Shown piece after piece: positions 1 to 11,900 of a stretch of 64,000 nucleotides of DNA. The DNA comes from Hirudinaria manillensis (lineage: Eukaryota > Annelida > Clitellata > Hirudinida > Hirudinidae): positions 4,210,501 to 4,274,500 of the forward strand of contig CM067536.1 in the NCBI GenBank assembly GCA_034509925.1, in the 5' to 3' direction. The notes beneath the pieces were generated by a model. That model did not search any database. It was not told where the DNA came from and saw nothing but the letters and a program-made list of their open reading frames with translations. Every line of letters begins with the position of its first letter. The stretch's first letter is position 1. A program made the translations under genes and the position numbers.

Positions 1-1626
1 TGAGAAGACTCGTGGATGTGATCGAAGATGCAGTTCTTCGGGACCAGCAGAGCATCGCTGATGAACGGTTTTACTGCAATGAAATTAATAAATGGAGAAC
101 TTTGCATTTACTAACATTTGATAAAATGCTTTCACAAGCACGTTGCTCATTAATACTCTATCAAATGTACTAGCTTATATTTAACTTGTACTGTGACCAA
201 AAAGTTGTTTTGTTAATTCCAAGGAACGCACAAATCTGTCACTTGTTGGTTACCAATATACATAATAGAGGCCTGCTTTCATGACGCATGAACATCTCTA
301 ATGATGAATAGCTTTGAAGGTTCGAGCAGCAATCTTTCAGACCGGCAAACATCACCGGTAGCCCTCGATAGCTCCGTAATGGAGATGGTGGCAAACAAAT
401 CAAAAGTAATGAGTAATGACTCAACCATATTTGAACCAAGGAAGGAAGAAAACTTCTGGCCATATTTTTCCAGACTTTACGAAAAGAAAGGATTGATTTG
501 GATTATTAACTGATCGTTTGTAAGATTTTCTAAAAACCCTAATATCCTTTCATTAGAAAGGAAAAAATGTATAACAATATATATGTTTATAAATAATAGC
601 AAACCCAAGCATCTGAAGGGGCGAACAGAGTGAGTGTGACGACTGCACTTTTCCCTTCCAGACTTGCACCAGTTTGAAATGTGAACAATGTCCGATGCCT
701 CAACTACGTAGCGTACATCCAGCTTTGGATAAACCTGAAACGTTGGAGGTCGAGTTTAATGTGTTATAATCCACTTTTATAATATCATATCATTTTTAGA
801 TAAAACAGCGATTTTACAATTTAGTTTGAGTATTTTGTTTGACTATTATTTAAAAGGAAAAAAATATATAGATCTTAAAATTAAAACAAATTTGGGAACA
901 AATATATCGAATGAAATGGCAAGACTGACATGCTTGCAATATTCGAGGATGTCTTTAGCATCGGTGAGACAATCAATCTGGTCATCTTTCTTCCACCCTT
1001 CCTCTGTCAGGTGCATCGCTGGTCGCCGACATAGGAAAGCCACCATCGGCATGAAGCCGCTCTGACTAGCCTTGTACAATGTTTTTTTCTCAAATTCAAT
1101 AAAATAATGAAGACGTAAATTTAATTTAAATGTTTTTACCGACAAAACAACTTTAATATTAAAACCCTATTAGTAACGCCTATATTTCTCTCTGCGAAAA
1201 TGATCAAGTTAAGCCGATAATTATTTGTCCCAAGAGCCTCAAATTCAATAAAGCCTAATAATTTAAATTTAAACGTATTTGGTTGCACACGTATGGAGTG
1301 GCAGGATGCAATTACAAATCGATATCCGCTGCACATGACTTACACGTTGGGTATAAATTATGATGATTATGCTAATATTTTATTAAAAGCTACTTGTAAT
1401 TTAAATGATTTTTTATTGCACATTCATCGATGCGATGCTTCCACAGAAGCCTACTTTCGTACTAGAGAATGAATCTGTTTTTAAAAAAGAAAAACAGAAC
1501 TAAAATGCCGTTCGGAAATTCCCTCGCAAGAAATGAATGCGATTTCGTAGAACTTACATCCTCGGCAAATGCGATGAAATTCAGAGAAGCAGAAACTACG
1601 AAGAAGAACCGAACGATTCGAAACAT
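1..1626 (-). CDS. APP: Amyloid precursor protein (APP/APLP) family, 5' part
   Basis: This is the 5' part of an APP-family gene (single-pass membrane protein of the neuronal and synaptic surface), cut by the left edge. Exons are 1626-1558 (signal peptide MFRIVRFFFVVSASLNFIAFAED, given here only as positions 1-23, then donor GTAAGT), 1070-930, 734-605 and 73-1 (partial). The joined exons give the growth-factor-like E1 domain in order: a LCRRPAMH start matching APP FCGRLNMH, the ILEYCKH stretch, the VYPKLDVRYVVEA stretch matching VYPELQITNVVEA, the heparin-loop segment NWCKSGREKC matching NWCKRGRKQC, then RCLV and ISDALLVPKNC matching VSDALLVPDKC. The cysteines are conserved. Intron phases are 0, 0 and 1 and all joins stay in frame. 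The ATG at 1626 was chosen because a hydrophobic signal peptide follows; an in-frame ATG further upstream would bury it. The copper-binding, E2, transmembrane and cytoplasmic parts lie outside the window. Family assignment is strong; the exact 5' edge of exon 2 (1070 or 1064) is less certain. Confidence 0.88.
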
Positions 1627-3174
1627 CTTCTCACGAATGAATCTTTCTGCCGATGTCCCTGGAATGTTCTGGCTATCGATCCGTCCCAGCAGACGTTGCT
1701 TCCATGCAGGCTGTGTTGCTGGAGTCACGTGACCACGAATCGACATAGCTTGTCATCAAAACAAATTATATCAATTCCATGGCCTTTTCTTTAACAATTT
1801 TGATTTATTTCCCCAGGATTTTCCCAAATGGGACATTTTGTGTCATTGAGAGTCTGACCTTTGAGTAGTTGCTTCTCGTGGTTATGGCAAACATTAAAGT
1901 GACATATGGAATCATTTTGAGTTTAGTAGTTATTATAACAATTCCACTGAGAATAAATCTGTTTCCAAATACTTTTAGACTTTACCTTAAAAATACTTAA
2001 ATATCAATTTTATTCGATACATTGGGGATTAAATATTATCTTTATGGATGATGTTTTTATGTACTTAATTGCCATCCTACCAGGAGATCGCCAAGACTCG
2101 TGAGGAGATATCCTCACAAAGGTGACCTCTGTCACGAGCATTTGGCACCGTGAAACCTTCCACAAATGATTTAGGGTGGTATTCACACATCCTCTCATTC
2201 TCTTGTTCTCTTTTGAATAACTCCAAAGTTTTTCATGTGTAAGAAAAGATTTAAAACATGCTCTAATAAGGACGATGTCGATGAGAAGATATTGAATGAT
2301 TAAATTACAATTGTAAGAATCTCCTATTAAATTTCTGCAATACCCAGAGTAGATGGAAAAAACTTACTTTCCTAAATGATTTCATCTAATCTTTAGTTAT
2401 GCCCAAATTTTACTGTTATGGGATTAGTGCTCCAAAGCTATTTATTAAATTCAGTGTAAAACAATTTTGGGATTAAAAAATTTGGAGAGGTTTTTTTCTT
2501 AAATTGCAATAAAAGATTTTAAAAAAAATTAAAAAGAAACGTCAAAAATGTGTTTGATAAAAGGTTTATCTATACGACATTACATTTATATTTTCCCCAA
2601 CAATACGAGGAGTACGTTATTCGTTGATGGAATTAATGTTATTATGCATTCCCTACGCATTTCCTGCATTACTGATGCCATAAACATCTTCCAATTTTGA
2701 TTTTAAAATACATTCTCTCCATACATGTAACTTAACGCTGCATAACGTGCACTAATACATCTGCTTGTACTTGGTTTGCAGAAAATCTAATGATTCTTTC
2801 CATATCAGCAATGTTTCTTGTTTTCTTTCTTACCTTTGTCGAATACCATGTAGCATTGCTCTATAGCTACTATACTCTATAGCTCTATATGTAGCCACTA
2901 CAATATATTATCAAATGACCCGACAACAATCAGATAGTCTCGACTCAAACAAGCAACTGATTAAAACGTTTAATCTGTGACTGAAATAAATTCTAAATGG
3001 AATGCACAAAAAGAGGAATCAAATAATGTTACTCGTAAAATAAGATCTCTCAGAGACAAATGCAAGTTAGAAAAAAGCCTCAAGATTTCAAAGAAGAAAG
3101 AAATAAAGCAAAAGCAGTTAAGCTAGTTTCCGGTTAATTAAGAAGAATATCGAAGCCCTGGTCCAGAATATAAT
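1627..3174. other. Intergenic spacer
   Basis: AT-rich spacer between the APP start and the 3' end of the first tetraspanin. It should hold the APP promoter and the tetraspanin 3' UTR. Short open frames such as 2010-2198 have no recognisable similarity or splice context. I see no RNA gene or mobile element in it. Confidence 0.5.
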
Positions 3175-5217
3175 TTAGACGGCATGGTAAGATCCCCTTA
3201 TCGAGTGGGCCATGTAGGCTGCTGCGAAGATGGCAATGAACTAAAAATGAGATGAGAAAAATTCAATTTAATATCGAAACATTTCGTCATGCATCATGAC
3301 GAGAACCTGTTACTTAAATAAAATTACTATGTTCTGCATAAGAAGCCATCTAAGTGGAAGTACTTCAAGATAGATGGACTTACCATTACGATGGCACATG
3401 CTGCTGCTATTCCTCCAATTATGAGAAAGTAGTTCTTCAAAACGCTACTAATCGCATTAGAACAGCCCTGAAAGCACATCCAACACCACTGTATACATCT
3501 CAAAATTACTTAATGAATCAACTCTAAGCGATTGCCAACAACACACACATTCGGAAGACATACCAAAGAAAGGCTAGGATTTTAGATTTCAAGCAAAGGT
3601 TCTTTAAAAAGGAACCTTAATTTGCTCAGCACCCACTTTTTAAAAACATTTTTCTCGAAAGCACCTTACAAAGCAACGAACTATGCATATAATATGGAAA
3701 TAACGCAATAATAACCTGCATGTAAATTCTCGTATCTCCGTATTTGCAGGTGTCAGGGATATTCTCAGGGTTATGCTCACAACACGATGAAGGTAAATTG
3801 TCTTTGTATTTTTCGTTCGACTTCCATTCAGTGTAATTGTGGACTCCACAGCATTTAAACTGATTTAAAATATGCTTTCCTTTTCACGCTAATTTTGAAA
3901 CATTTTTCACTAATGCAAATTTTAATACCTGGCTTTGCTGAGTTTCAAATGGTTTTGTGTCATTCCACTTTATCATATCGTTCAGATTACCGTCCAACGC
4001 TTCGTCAATCTCATGAAACGCAGAATTATTAATTAAAATGAACAAGCAGAACGATCCAAATAATATAAATCCTTACCTTTGAACGACTGACGAATGCTAT
4101 AATTAGAGCTATGATAACCAGAATGAAGATGATGGCAGTGAATGCGCAGAACTGGTTATAAATAATTTTTATTATTAAAATAATGAATTTCTATTAATAT
4201 TTAATTAATATTGAAAATGCCTATTTCGGTAAAACTCGATGTCAAAGGTTATACTGTGTCATTAACACAGTTTGCCATTAATATATAAATACTTGGATGC
4301 TTCAACGTACCAGAAGCGAGCGTTCGACACATTGAAATACTTACGAAATGGACATTACATTGATTGAAAGCAATCCACAAACCGTAACAAGCAAGCAGAA
4401 ATTTTTGCTCCACGTTCCTAGACATCCAATGATTGAAACAACAACCAATATGCATCCAATGACTATCAAAAAAATGGCTGCTCCAACTGGACTAGTCACA
4501 TTTAGACCTTCATCTTTGGTATTAACTTTTGCCACCGCACCAGCGATTATCAGCAGCCAGCCAAACAACTGTTTGTAATTTTTTGAAGATAAATTTTTGA
4601 AGACCAAACTGAAAATTTGAATTAAAATTTGGAGCACTAAGTTCTAGTTAACTTTTCACAACTTATAAATGATAGATTATCTTTGAAAAATCTGGACTAA
4701 GTTTCTGATTCGTAAATTATGTTATTTTCATATGGATATTTTTGTCAGTTTTTATATGGTTGAAAATGGTTAAATTTCGTATATAATGCGTCTTTGAAAC
4801 TATTCTAAACTCGGTAGAAAGCCATAGTAATTCGGATGTATTGCTATGAATAAATTTCTAAAGGAAAATATAAGCGCCAAAATAAAGGAAAATAACAAAT
4901 AGATAATAAATAAAAGTGCTCCTCGAGGTTATAAGTTCATCAAATCATCTTTGTTATTCAACGGATTTTCATTACCAGTGAAACGATTTCAAGACGAAAC
5001 GATGCCAAGCGAAAACCCAAGGAAAAACTAATTTTACTAACTTTTCTATTGTTTAAAAACCTCATGAGCAAGTTTATTTTAAAAAATAGTTGTTCGATTG
5101 CATCGTTATATTATCGACAGTTTAACTTTCAATTTGTAAAAGTTTTTAACTCACGAATTGAATGACATTGAAGACGGTAAGCACAATTTGTGCACAAATT
5201 ACTCCTGCTTCTGCCAT
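3175..5217 (-). CDS. Tetraspanin 1 of the cluster (232 aa)
   Basis: Four-pass membrane organiser of the tetraspanin family. Seven exons: 5217-5155, 4568-4383, 4151-4077, 4009-3929, 3859-3716, 3467-3384 and 3240-3175, all joined in phase 0 and summing to 232 aa plus stop. TM1 is split across exons 1 and 2 (VIQF then LFGWLLIIAG), TM2 ends exon 2, TM3 is exon 3 (ending SRSK), and the large extracellular loop runs over exons 4-6. The loop has the diagnostic FKCCG, then PSSCC, a further Cys, and GC at the start of exon 6, giving six cysteines and so three possible disulfides. TM4 spans exons 6-7 and the tail ends SYHAV. Exon 2 could in principle end later at a GTAAGT (about 4344), but only the 4383 donor keeps phase 0 and matches the two paralogues. 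The start ATG follows no longer in-frame alternative. The ligand or partner cannot be read from sequence. Confidence 0.88.
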
Positions 5218-6978
5218 GTTTGATCTGCAATCATGAAACGATACGGATTTCACAAAGACTCACTTGAACAAATCAATGCAATATTTTTTTTATTCATCAA
5301 AAAACCTCTGTTAATATTGGCAACACTTTCTCAAGAGGTGCCTCTCGCAAGATGTTAAGCAGAATATGAATGGTATTGGCTTGCCCGCTTTGTACAAGCT
5401 ATACAACACTTCTATTAGTCAACTTATGCTAGAGCTATCCTAATCAGTTGGCTGTGGTTTAATTCACCTGTACTATTAAACGCGGCCGCTTAGCCTTACC
5501 TGAGACTGATAGGAATGCAACTTGCGCAAGAACTTTCAGAAACATTTGCTAAAACATGGTTACTGGTCCGTGAAGTCACTTATATGTTAAGAATTAAATT
5601 ATTCTTACCACAATTGGGTGCCATTTCCAGCAACACTGAATATATTTAATCACAGATCATATTTACGCCTTCTTCTGCAATATGGACCATCTCCAAAAAA
5701 AAAAACCCATGTCAGCTCGGCTCGCATTGAATGAAGGCTTTGACAGTTCTGTGATCATGTGGATATGATACAGATCCATTGTAAGCGGCTTTATTTGTCA
5801 CGTAGGATGAAATTAACAAAAAGATTTTTCTCCCCTATTACTTAATTGTATTCCTTTATCGATATATCTTTCTTTATTACTGAGCTGAAAACAAGAAACA
5901 CCGAGACAGGCACATTTAGTAACATCATTCAGTTCAATGGTCGGTCATATGGGATCGCTTTGCCTCTAATTGGTCATCCAATGCGTATTTAACAAGTAAT
6001 TTGTTTTATATGTCTATGGATTTTTATATAATTCGTCGGAGAGATAAAGTATAAAATTTTCCAAACTGATTTCTAATGGTGTATGGGCTTGACTGTTGAA
6101 ATGTATGGATTGGGAAATCCTCACTTATAGAAGTGCAAATTTATATGCGCAAAACCTAATAAATCCCATTCCGATAACCTCCTATAGAAAATAACTCAAA
6201 TTTCCCAAGCAAAGGCACGACCAAGGTTGAACGTTAGTTCGTCAAATCAATCAGCTTTGGAATTTGCAGTTGATTCTGAATCACAGGTTGGCTGAATAAT
6301 TGCAAGTCATCTAAATTAATTTCTACTGAGTGGTTAGCGTTCCCTTATGTCGTCGTAGAGGCAGTAGTAGTTATGTGACGTCTTTGCAACTCAGCCTGCA
6401 TCAGGGATCGCCCTCGGAGGGGGGGGGGGGCGGGGGTTGTATCATAAATATCAACCTTTGTTTAGTTAGACTCTACCATTAAGGTTGAATATATACCATG
6501 CAATGGCTCAGATCTTAAGAATATCTTTTTACACATTTAGACTTTAAATTAGCTAAAAGACGTTTAAAATGATTCTTTTGGAGTGTCTTTTTTGAATTGA
6601 TTATATGGCCGAACTAAAACAATTGAACTTGGACGCTTGGAACAGTTGCTTCTGGATGTCGCAAGTCATGCAGCTTTTTTTTTTTAACGGGATTCATTGT
6701 GGCATTTTCATGTCATAAAGTTTCAATCATTTCATTAGTCAATTGAATGTAAAAAAATCATAAGGCAATTGAATAATTTTATTCGCAAATTATCATTTCA
6801 TATATCAAGCGAATGCAAACGAATTGTCAACGTACGGGTCCAAAGTCGACTTGAATATTTTATGATAATTCCTAATTAATCGATTAATTTCATAATTGGA
6901 GAGTAAAACTAAATCAATTTACTTAAGCTAAGCATCATTGAACGTCTTGTTATTCTGCAATAACAGTTAGGAGAACAG
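5218..6978. other. Intergenic spacer with G-run
   Basis: Spacer between tetraspanins 1 and 2, presumably holding the promoter of the first and the 3' UTR of the second. It contains a NotI-type GCGGCCGC site near 5481 and an interrupted poly-G run at about 6419-6436. No coding exon or RNA gene was recognised. Confidence 0.45.
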
Positions 6979-8848
6979 TTAGACCGGATGGTATGAGGAC
7001 CTAACACTGTAAGTCACATATGCTGCAGCGATGATGGCTAATAACTGAAGCAGAAGTTAACACGTTTACATTGAAAAGCAAGAATTACAAAAATTAATTG
7101 AATATTCATCATTACTTATTTAAATATTCATCACCACTTATTTAAATATTCTGAATAATTGATAATGTGTCATCCCCTCCATAGTCCAGTTCACATATAT
7201 CGATCCCTTCAAAAAAAAAATGGAACCCGAAAAACTCACCTTTATGGCAGCGCATACTGCAGACGCATGTCCAATCAAATAAAGGTAACGATTCACCAAT
7301 TCAATTAAAACAGGTTTGCAACCCTTAAATATATAAAAGAAATTATTATTTACTTTCGGTTGACATTATTTGCGCATATTTAATTAATTTGCCATTGCAG
7401 CATAATTCAAGTTTTAAGATTTCAATTGATCCCTTTGGATCCTTCAGGTTGTGTAATGAAAACTCAAATAACCAAATTGACCATATTTAACTGCTATTTA
7501 CCTATTTACATCAATTTGAAATTCAAATTTGAAAAAAGTTGGCTTTGTTTTACGATGTCTTTATGTTGAGATTTGGACAAATTCCATAGACTGTACGCGC
7601 TAATAACATTAATAGATAAAAAAAAAATAATTGCTCTACTTTACGAAAATTTGCAAATCCAAAGAGAAATCTAAAATAATGTAAAAACATGTAACATGAA
7701 ATAGCATGCCTGCATGATAACACTTGGATTTTCGTAATTGCAATCCTGAACGTTTGATGCGCAGCAAGACTGAGGCAATTGTTCTTTATCGTTGTATATC
7801 GGATTCAAACTCCAATCTTCGTAACTGTTGATTCCACAACATTTGAGCTGCAATTCAAAATAAATTTTTTTTGACAATTTTTTTAAATTATCAATTCTTA
7901 TTGATTATTGCAATCTTGTCGATTCTAAAATTTAAAGTTTTGAATCTAAACGATCATAATTACCTGGAGTTGTAAAGCTTCGTATACCCTCGCATCCTTC
8001 ATTTTAATCATTTGTTGCAGACCACGACTTAAAGCTTCTTCACTCTGCGAGTGAGTGAGTGAGTGAGTGAGTGAGTGAGTGAGTGAGTGAGTGAGTGAGT
8101 GAGTGAGTGAGTGAGTGAGTGAGTGAGTGAGTGAGTGAGTGAGTGAGTGAGTGAGTGAGTGAGTGAGTGAGTGAGTGAGTGAGTGAGTGAGTGAGTGAGT
8201 GAGTGAGTGAGTGAGTGAGTGAGTGAGTGAGTGAGTGAGTGAGTGAGTGAGTGAGTGAGTGAGTGAGTGAGTGAGTGAGTGAGTGAGTGAGTGAGTGAGT
8301 GAGTGAGTGAGTGAGTGAGTGAGTGAGTGAGTGAGTGAGTGAGTGAGTGAGTGAGTGAGTGAGTGAGTGAGTGAGTGAGTGAGTGAGTGAGTGAGTGAGT
8401 GAGTGAGTGAGTGAGTGAGTGAGTGAGTGAGTGAGTGAGTGAGTGAGTGAGTGAGTGAGTGAGTGAGTGAGTGAGTGAGTGAGTGAGTGAGTGAGTGAGT
8501 GAGTGAGTGAGTGAGTGAGTGAGTGAGTGAGTGAGTGAGTGAGTGAGTGAGTGAGTGAGTGAGTGAGTGAGTGAGTGAGTGCATTCCAAAATTTATTTGA
8601 ACCTAATTTATTAAATAAAATTTATTTAATCTATTAAATAATTTCATTATTAATGAAATGATAATCGAACAACAACATTAATATTTAACATTCCTCGCCT
8701 TTGAACTTCCACTATAAGCCATGACCATAAGAGCGATAACAAGTATGAAACCGATCGCAGTGCACACGCAGAACTGTTGACGATTTTACTACTGATTAGC
8801 TAGTGAGTGAGTTACTATTATTATTATTATTATTATTAATATTATTAA

Positions 8849-8935
<87 letters not shown>

Positions 8936-11900
8936 CATCGTCATCATCACCATCATTCTCATTATTTTTATTATTATTGTAATATTAATGTCAAACAAAC
9001 CGTGACCAAAAAGCATATATTTTTAGTCAATGCTCCTAAACAGCCTATCAGAGAAACAACGACGACTATGCATCCGAAAACTATGAGGAAGATGGCAGTT
9101 CCTTCCTGACTCCCTTGACTACTAAATTGATTGGATCTTGAATGGACGCTGACTATTGCACCGAGTACTATCAGCAACCACCCGCACACCTTTTGGTGAA
9201 ACAATTGATATTAATCAAGTCGTCCTCAATTCTCAGCTTTTATCTTATGAGACGATTGTTTAGAATTTTTTAATAATGAATATTAAGTTTTTAAAATTTT
9301 ATTTTTAGATGTCAAAAATTAGAGCATTTTTTTATGAGTATATTTTGTATTAAGAATGTTTGTAATGATAATGTTATGCATCACTTCGCACTTGATTCCA
9401 TATCACTGGAGTCACGTTTGGTTTGGTATCCAGAAATTCTAGAATTTTATTTCATAGTTTAAAATTTTCATCAAATAAATTCATCCTAACGTCAGCCTGA
9501 CGTAGGAAAACCATTCATTGATAATGTTATAGAGCCAAAGTTTTAAGGTCTTAGCAATCCGAAAACAATCAAATCTCGTTACTACGCCACCCGAGTCAGT
9601 CGAAACCGAGCAAAAGTGTCATAATAGCGAGAGTGGCATAGTAACGAGGGTTTGTAAAAACGGCTTTATTTTTTCAATTTACCCATCAGCTCAGTCTAAA
9701 GCTCTCAAGAATTGCTGGCTGGCGCATCTTCCTTCGGTGTATCTCTTTGTCTAGCCGATCGCACTCTTGCATCACATCAGACTTGCAAATCCACCGCTCC
9801 AGCTTCGCCCTGCATTGTCGTGAACGTGATGCCGTGGCGCTTCTTGAAATTATCCAGCCAGCCTTCGCTCGCCATGAAGTCCGGGATCGGTCAGTTTCAT
9901 CGCCTTATCCTTGATCAAGTCACCGCTGACAGGCAGATTCTGTCCTCTTGCTTGCTTCAGCCACATGAGCATTCCCTCATCGAGCTTCGGCTTTTGAGCC
10001 TGCGTCGGATTTATGCGCTTCGATGGAACTCCAGCTTTGATTGCAGCCTCGATTGCATTTTTCTTGCTAGAATGTCCTTCACGGTGGTTCTTTTAATTTC
10101 GATGCACACCAATCCAGCTCGCACAAATCTTCACTCCAACTCGCAATTCTCACATAAAATCCTCGACATTCGCTGTCATTTTTATTTATACTCACAGTCA
10201 ATTTTGCTCCTGTAGCTCACGCGCAATACGCTATATAAATGTCACATTATTATTATTATTATACACATTTTTCCTTCTTCTTCTCATTGCCGGTGAGGAG
10301 TGAATGCTGAGCACTACCAGTGCTCGTCACCAGGTCGTCCTGGTGTTAACTCTACACATTTTGTAAAGTCTGTTCTCAGCGTTCCGAGCTCTCCTACAAT
10401 TACCGGTCCGACTTTAGACTTCACGTTCCATATCCGTTTAATTTCAATCTCCAGGTCCTTGTATTTGCTAATTTTTTCATCTTCTTTAAGCGCGATGTTT
10501 TTATCATCCGTGACTGATACATCAATTAGAGTGCACGCCTTGGATCTCCTGTCGTGGATGACAATGACGGGTCTGATGACCAATATTTTCCTGTCCGTGA
10601 TAATTGCTTAGTCCGATAAGGTGGTGCACTCATTTATATTTTAGGATGTGTGTTCGTACCATTTGTTTGGTACTTCACATCCTAGCTCACGGCATACAAC
10701 CCAGTGAATGTAACTGACCACCATTTTATGTCGGTGCAGATATTCAGTTGCTGCTAGCACAGTGCAACCCGACGTTGTGTGGCTTATGGTTTCTTGGGTC
10801 CTGCCACAGATTCTACAATTGCCATCTATCTCTTGCTTCAATATCATTCGTTGATGATATTTTGTGTTTAGTGTTCGGTCTTGAGTTGCCATGATCAAAC
10901 TTTCAGTTTCGCCCTTGAGCCCAGCGCTTCTTAACCAAGCACAGCTTGCTTCTTTGTCCGCACAAGTCTTTTCTAAATTACAAAAGAATTGTCCATGCAT
11001 GGGCTTTTCCCTCAATTCATTTATTCTCTCCTTTTCCATGTTGTCCTTTAACATTTCTTTCACGGATGTTTGAACTGTGGGCAAAGGCAGATATTTATTT
11101 TTAATTGTCTTTGCTTCCTTAATGAGAGAATATTTTGCCTTCCCTGCTTCATGCTTTTTGACAAGACTACAGAGCCTGACTAATATTATTATTAATATTA
11201 TTTTAGTGTTATTATTATAATATTTACGTCCGCTCGAATAAAGGTTTTAAAATTATTTTAAATTTTTTTTTCTTATTTTTGCATGTGAATTGATTTTTAG
11301 ATGGATGGCAGAGGGACAACAACACAAAAATAATTTGCAGATTTAATAAGAAATGACAAATCCATGTAATTTTTCTCATAAAATGGAACCCCATTTTTCA
11401 TAACAATCACTCGTACGGTTAGGATAACGCGTAGGTTTTTAAGTTCAAATCTCTACTTTCTCTCTCTCTCTACTTTTCACTCTCTCTTTTCTCTCGAAAT
11501 TTTGAAGCTTACGATGACTTTGAGACTGATCATAAATTAAACTATTATTATTATAACGATCCATTTCAATCATTTACATTCCTCCAGCGTTCGCTTGTTA
11601 AATGATCATTGTGTTTTATGGATAAGTTCCCAATTGGAAGAACATTAATTATAGGATTAAGCAACCTAATTTTAAATGAAAAGAACTAATGGTTATGACC
11701 AATGGACCAGCTAAGTGGGGGCAAGTGCCTTCAGCGACGACGTTATTTTTAAAATCCTGGGTACGACACTGATCAGGACGATAGAGATTGTTTGTCTTAT
11801 TGATTGCTTCAATAAGTGATTAATTGTCATTTTGATTCATTTACTCGTGACGTCCTCCCGATAGTGACGGTGATAATTCGGTATGACAAGTGACGAGAGT

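Noticed and set aside
1462..1746. Long minus-strand ORF starting at 1746 as the APP N-terminus
   Set aside because: Starting at the later ATG (1626) gives a proper signal peptide directly before the donor; the longer version would hide it behind about 40 residues.
7946..8589. Minus-strand open frames encoding about 200 aa of repeating SLTH
   Set aside because: They are the TGAG microsatellite read as codons; a tetranucleotide free of stops is open in all frames. The array is intronic, and reading back into exon 3 meets a stop.
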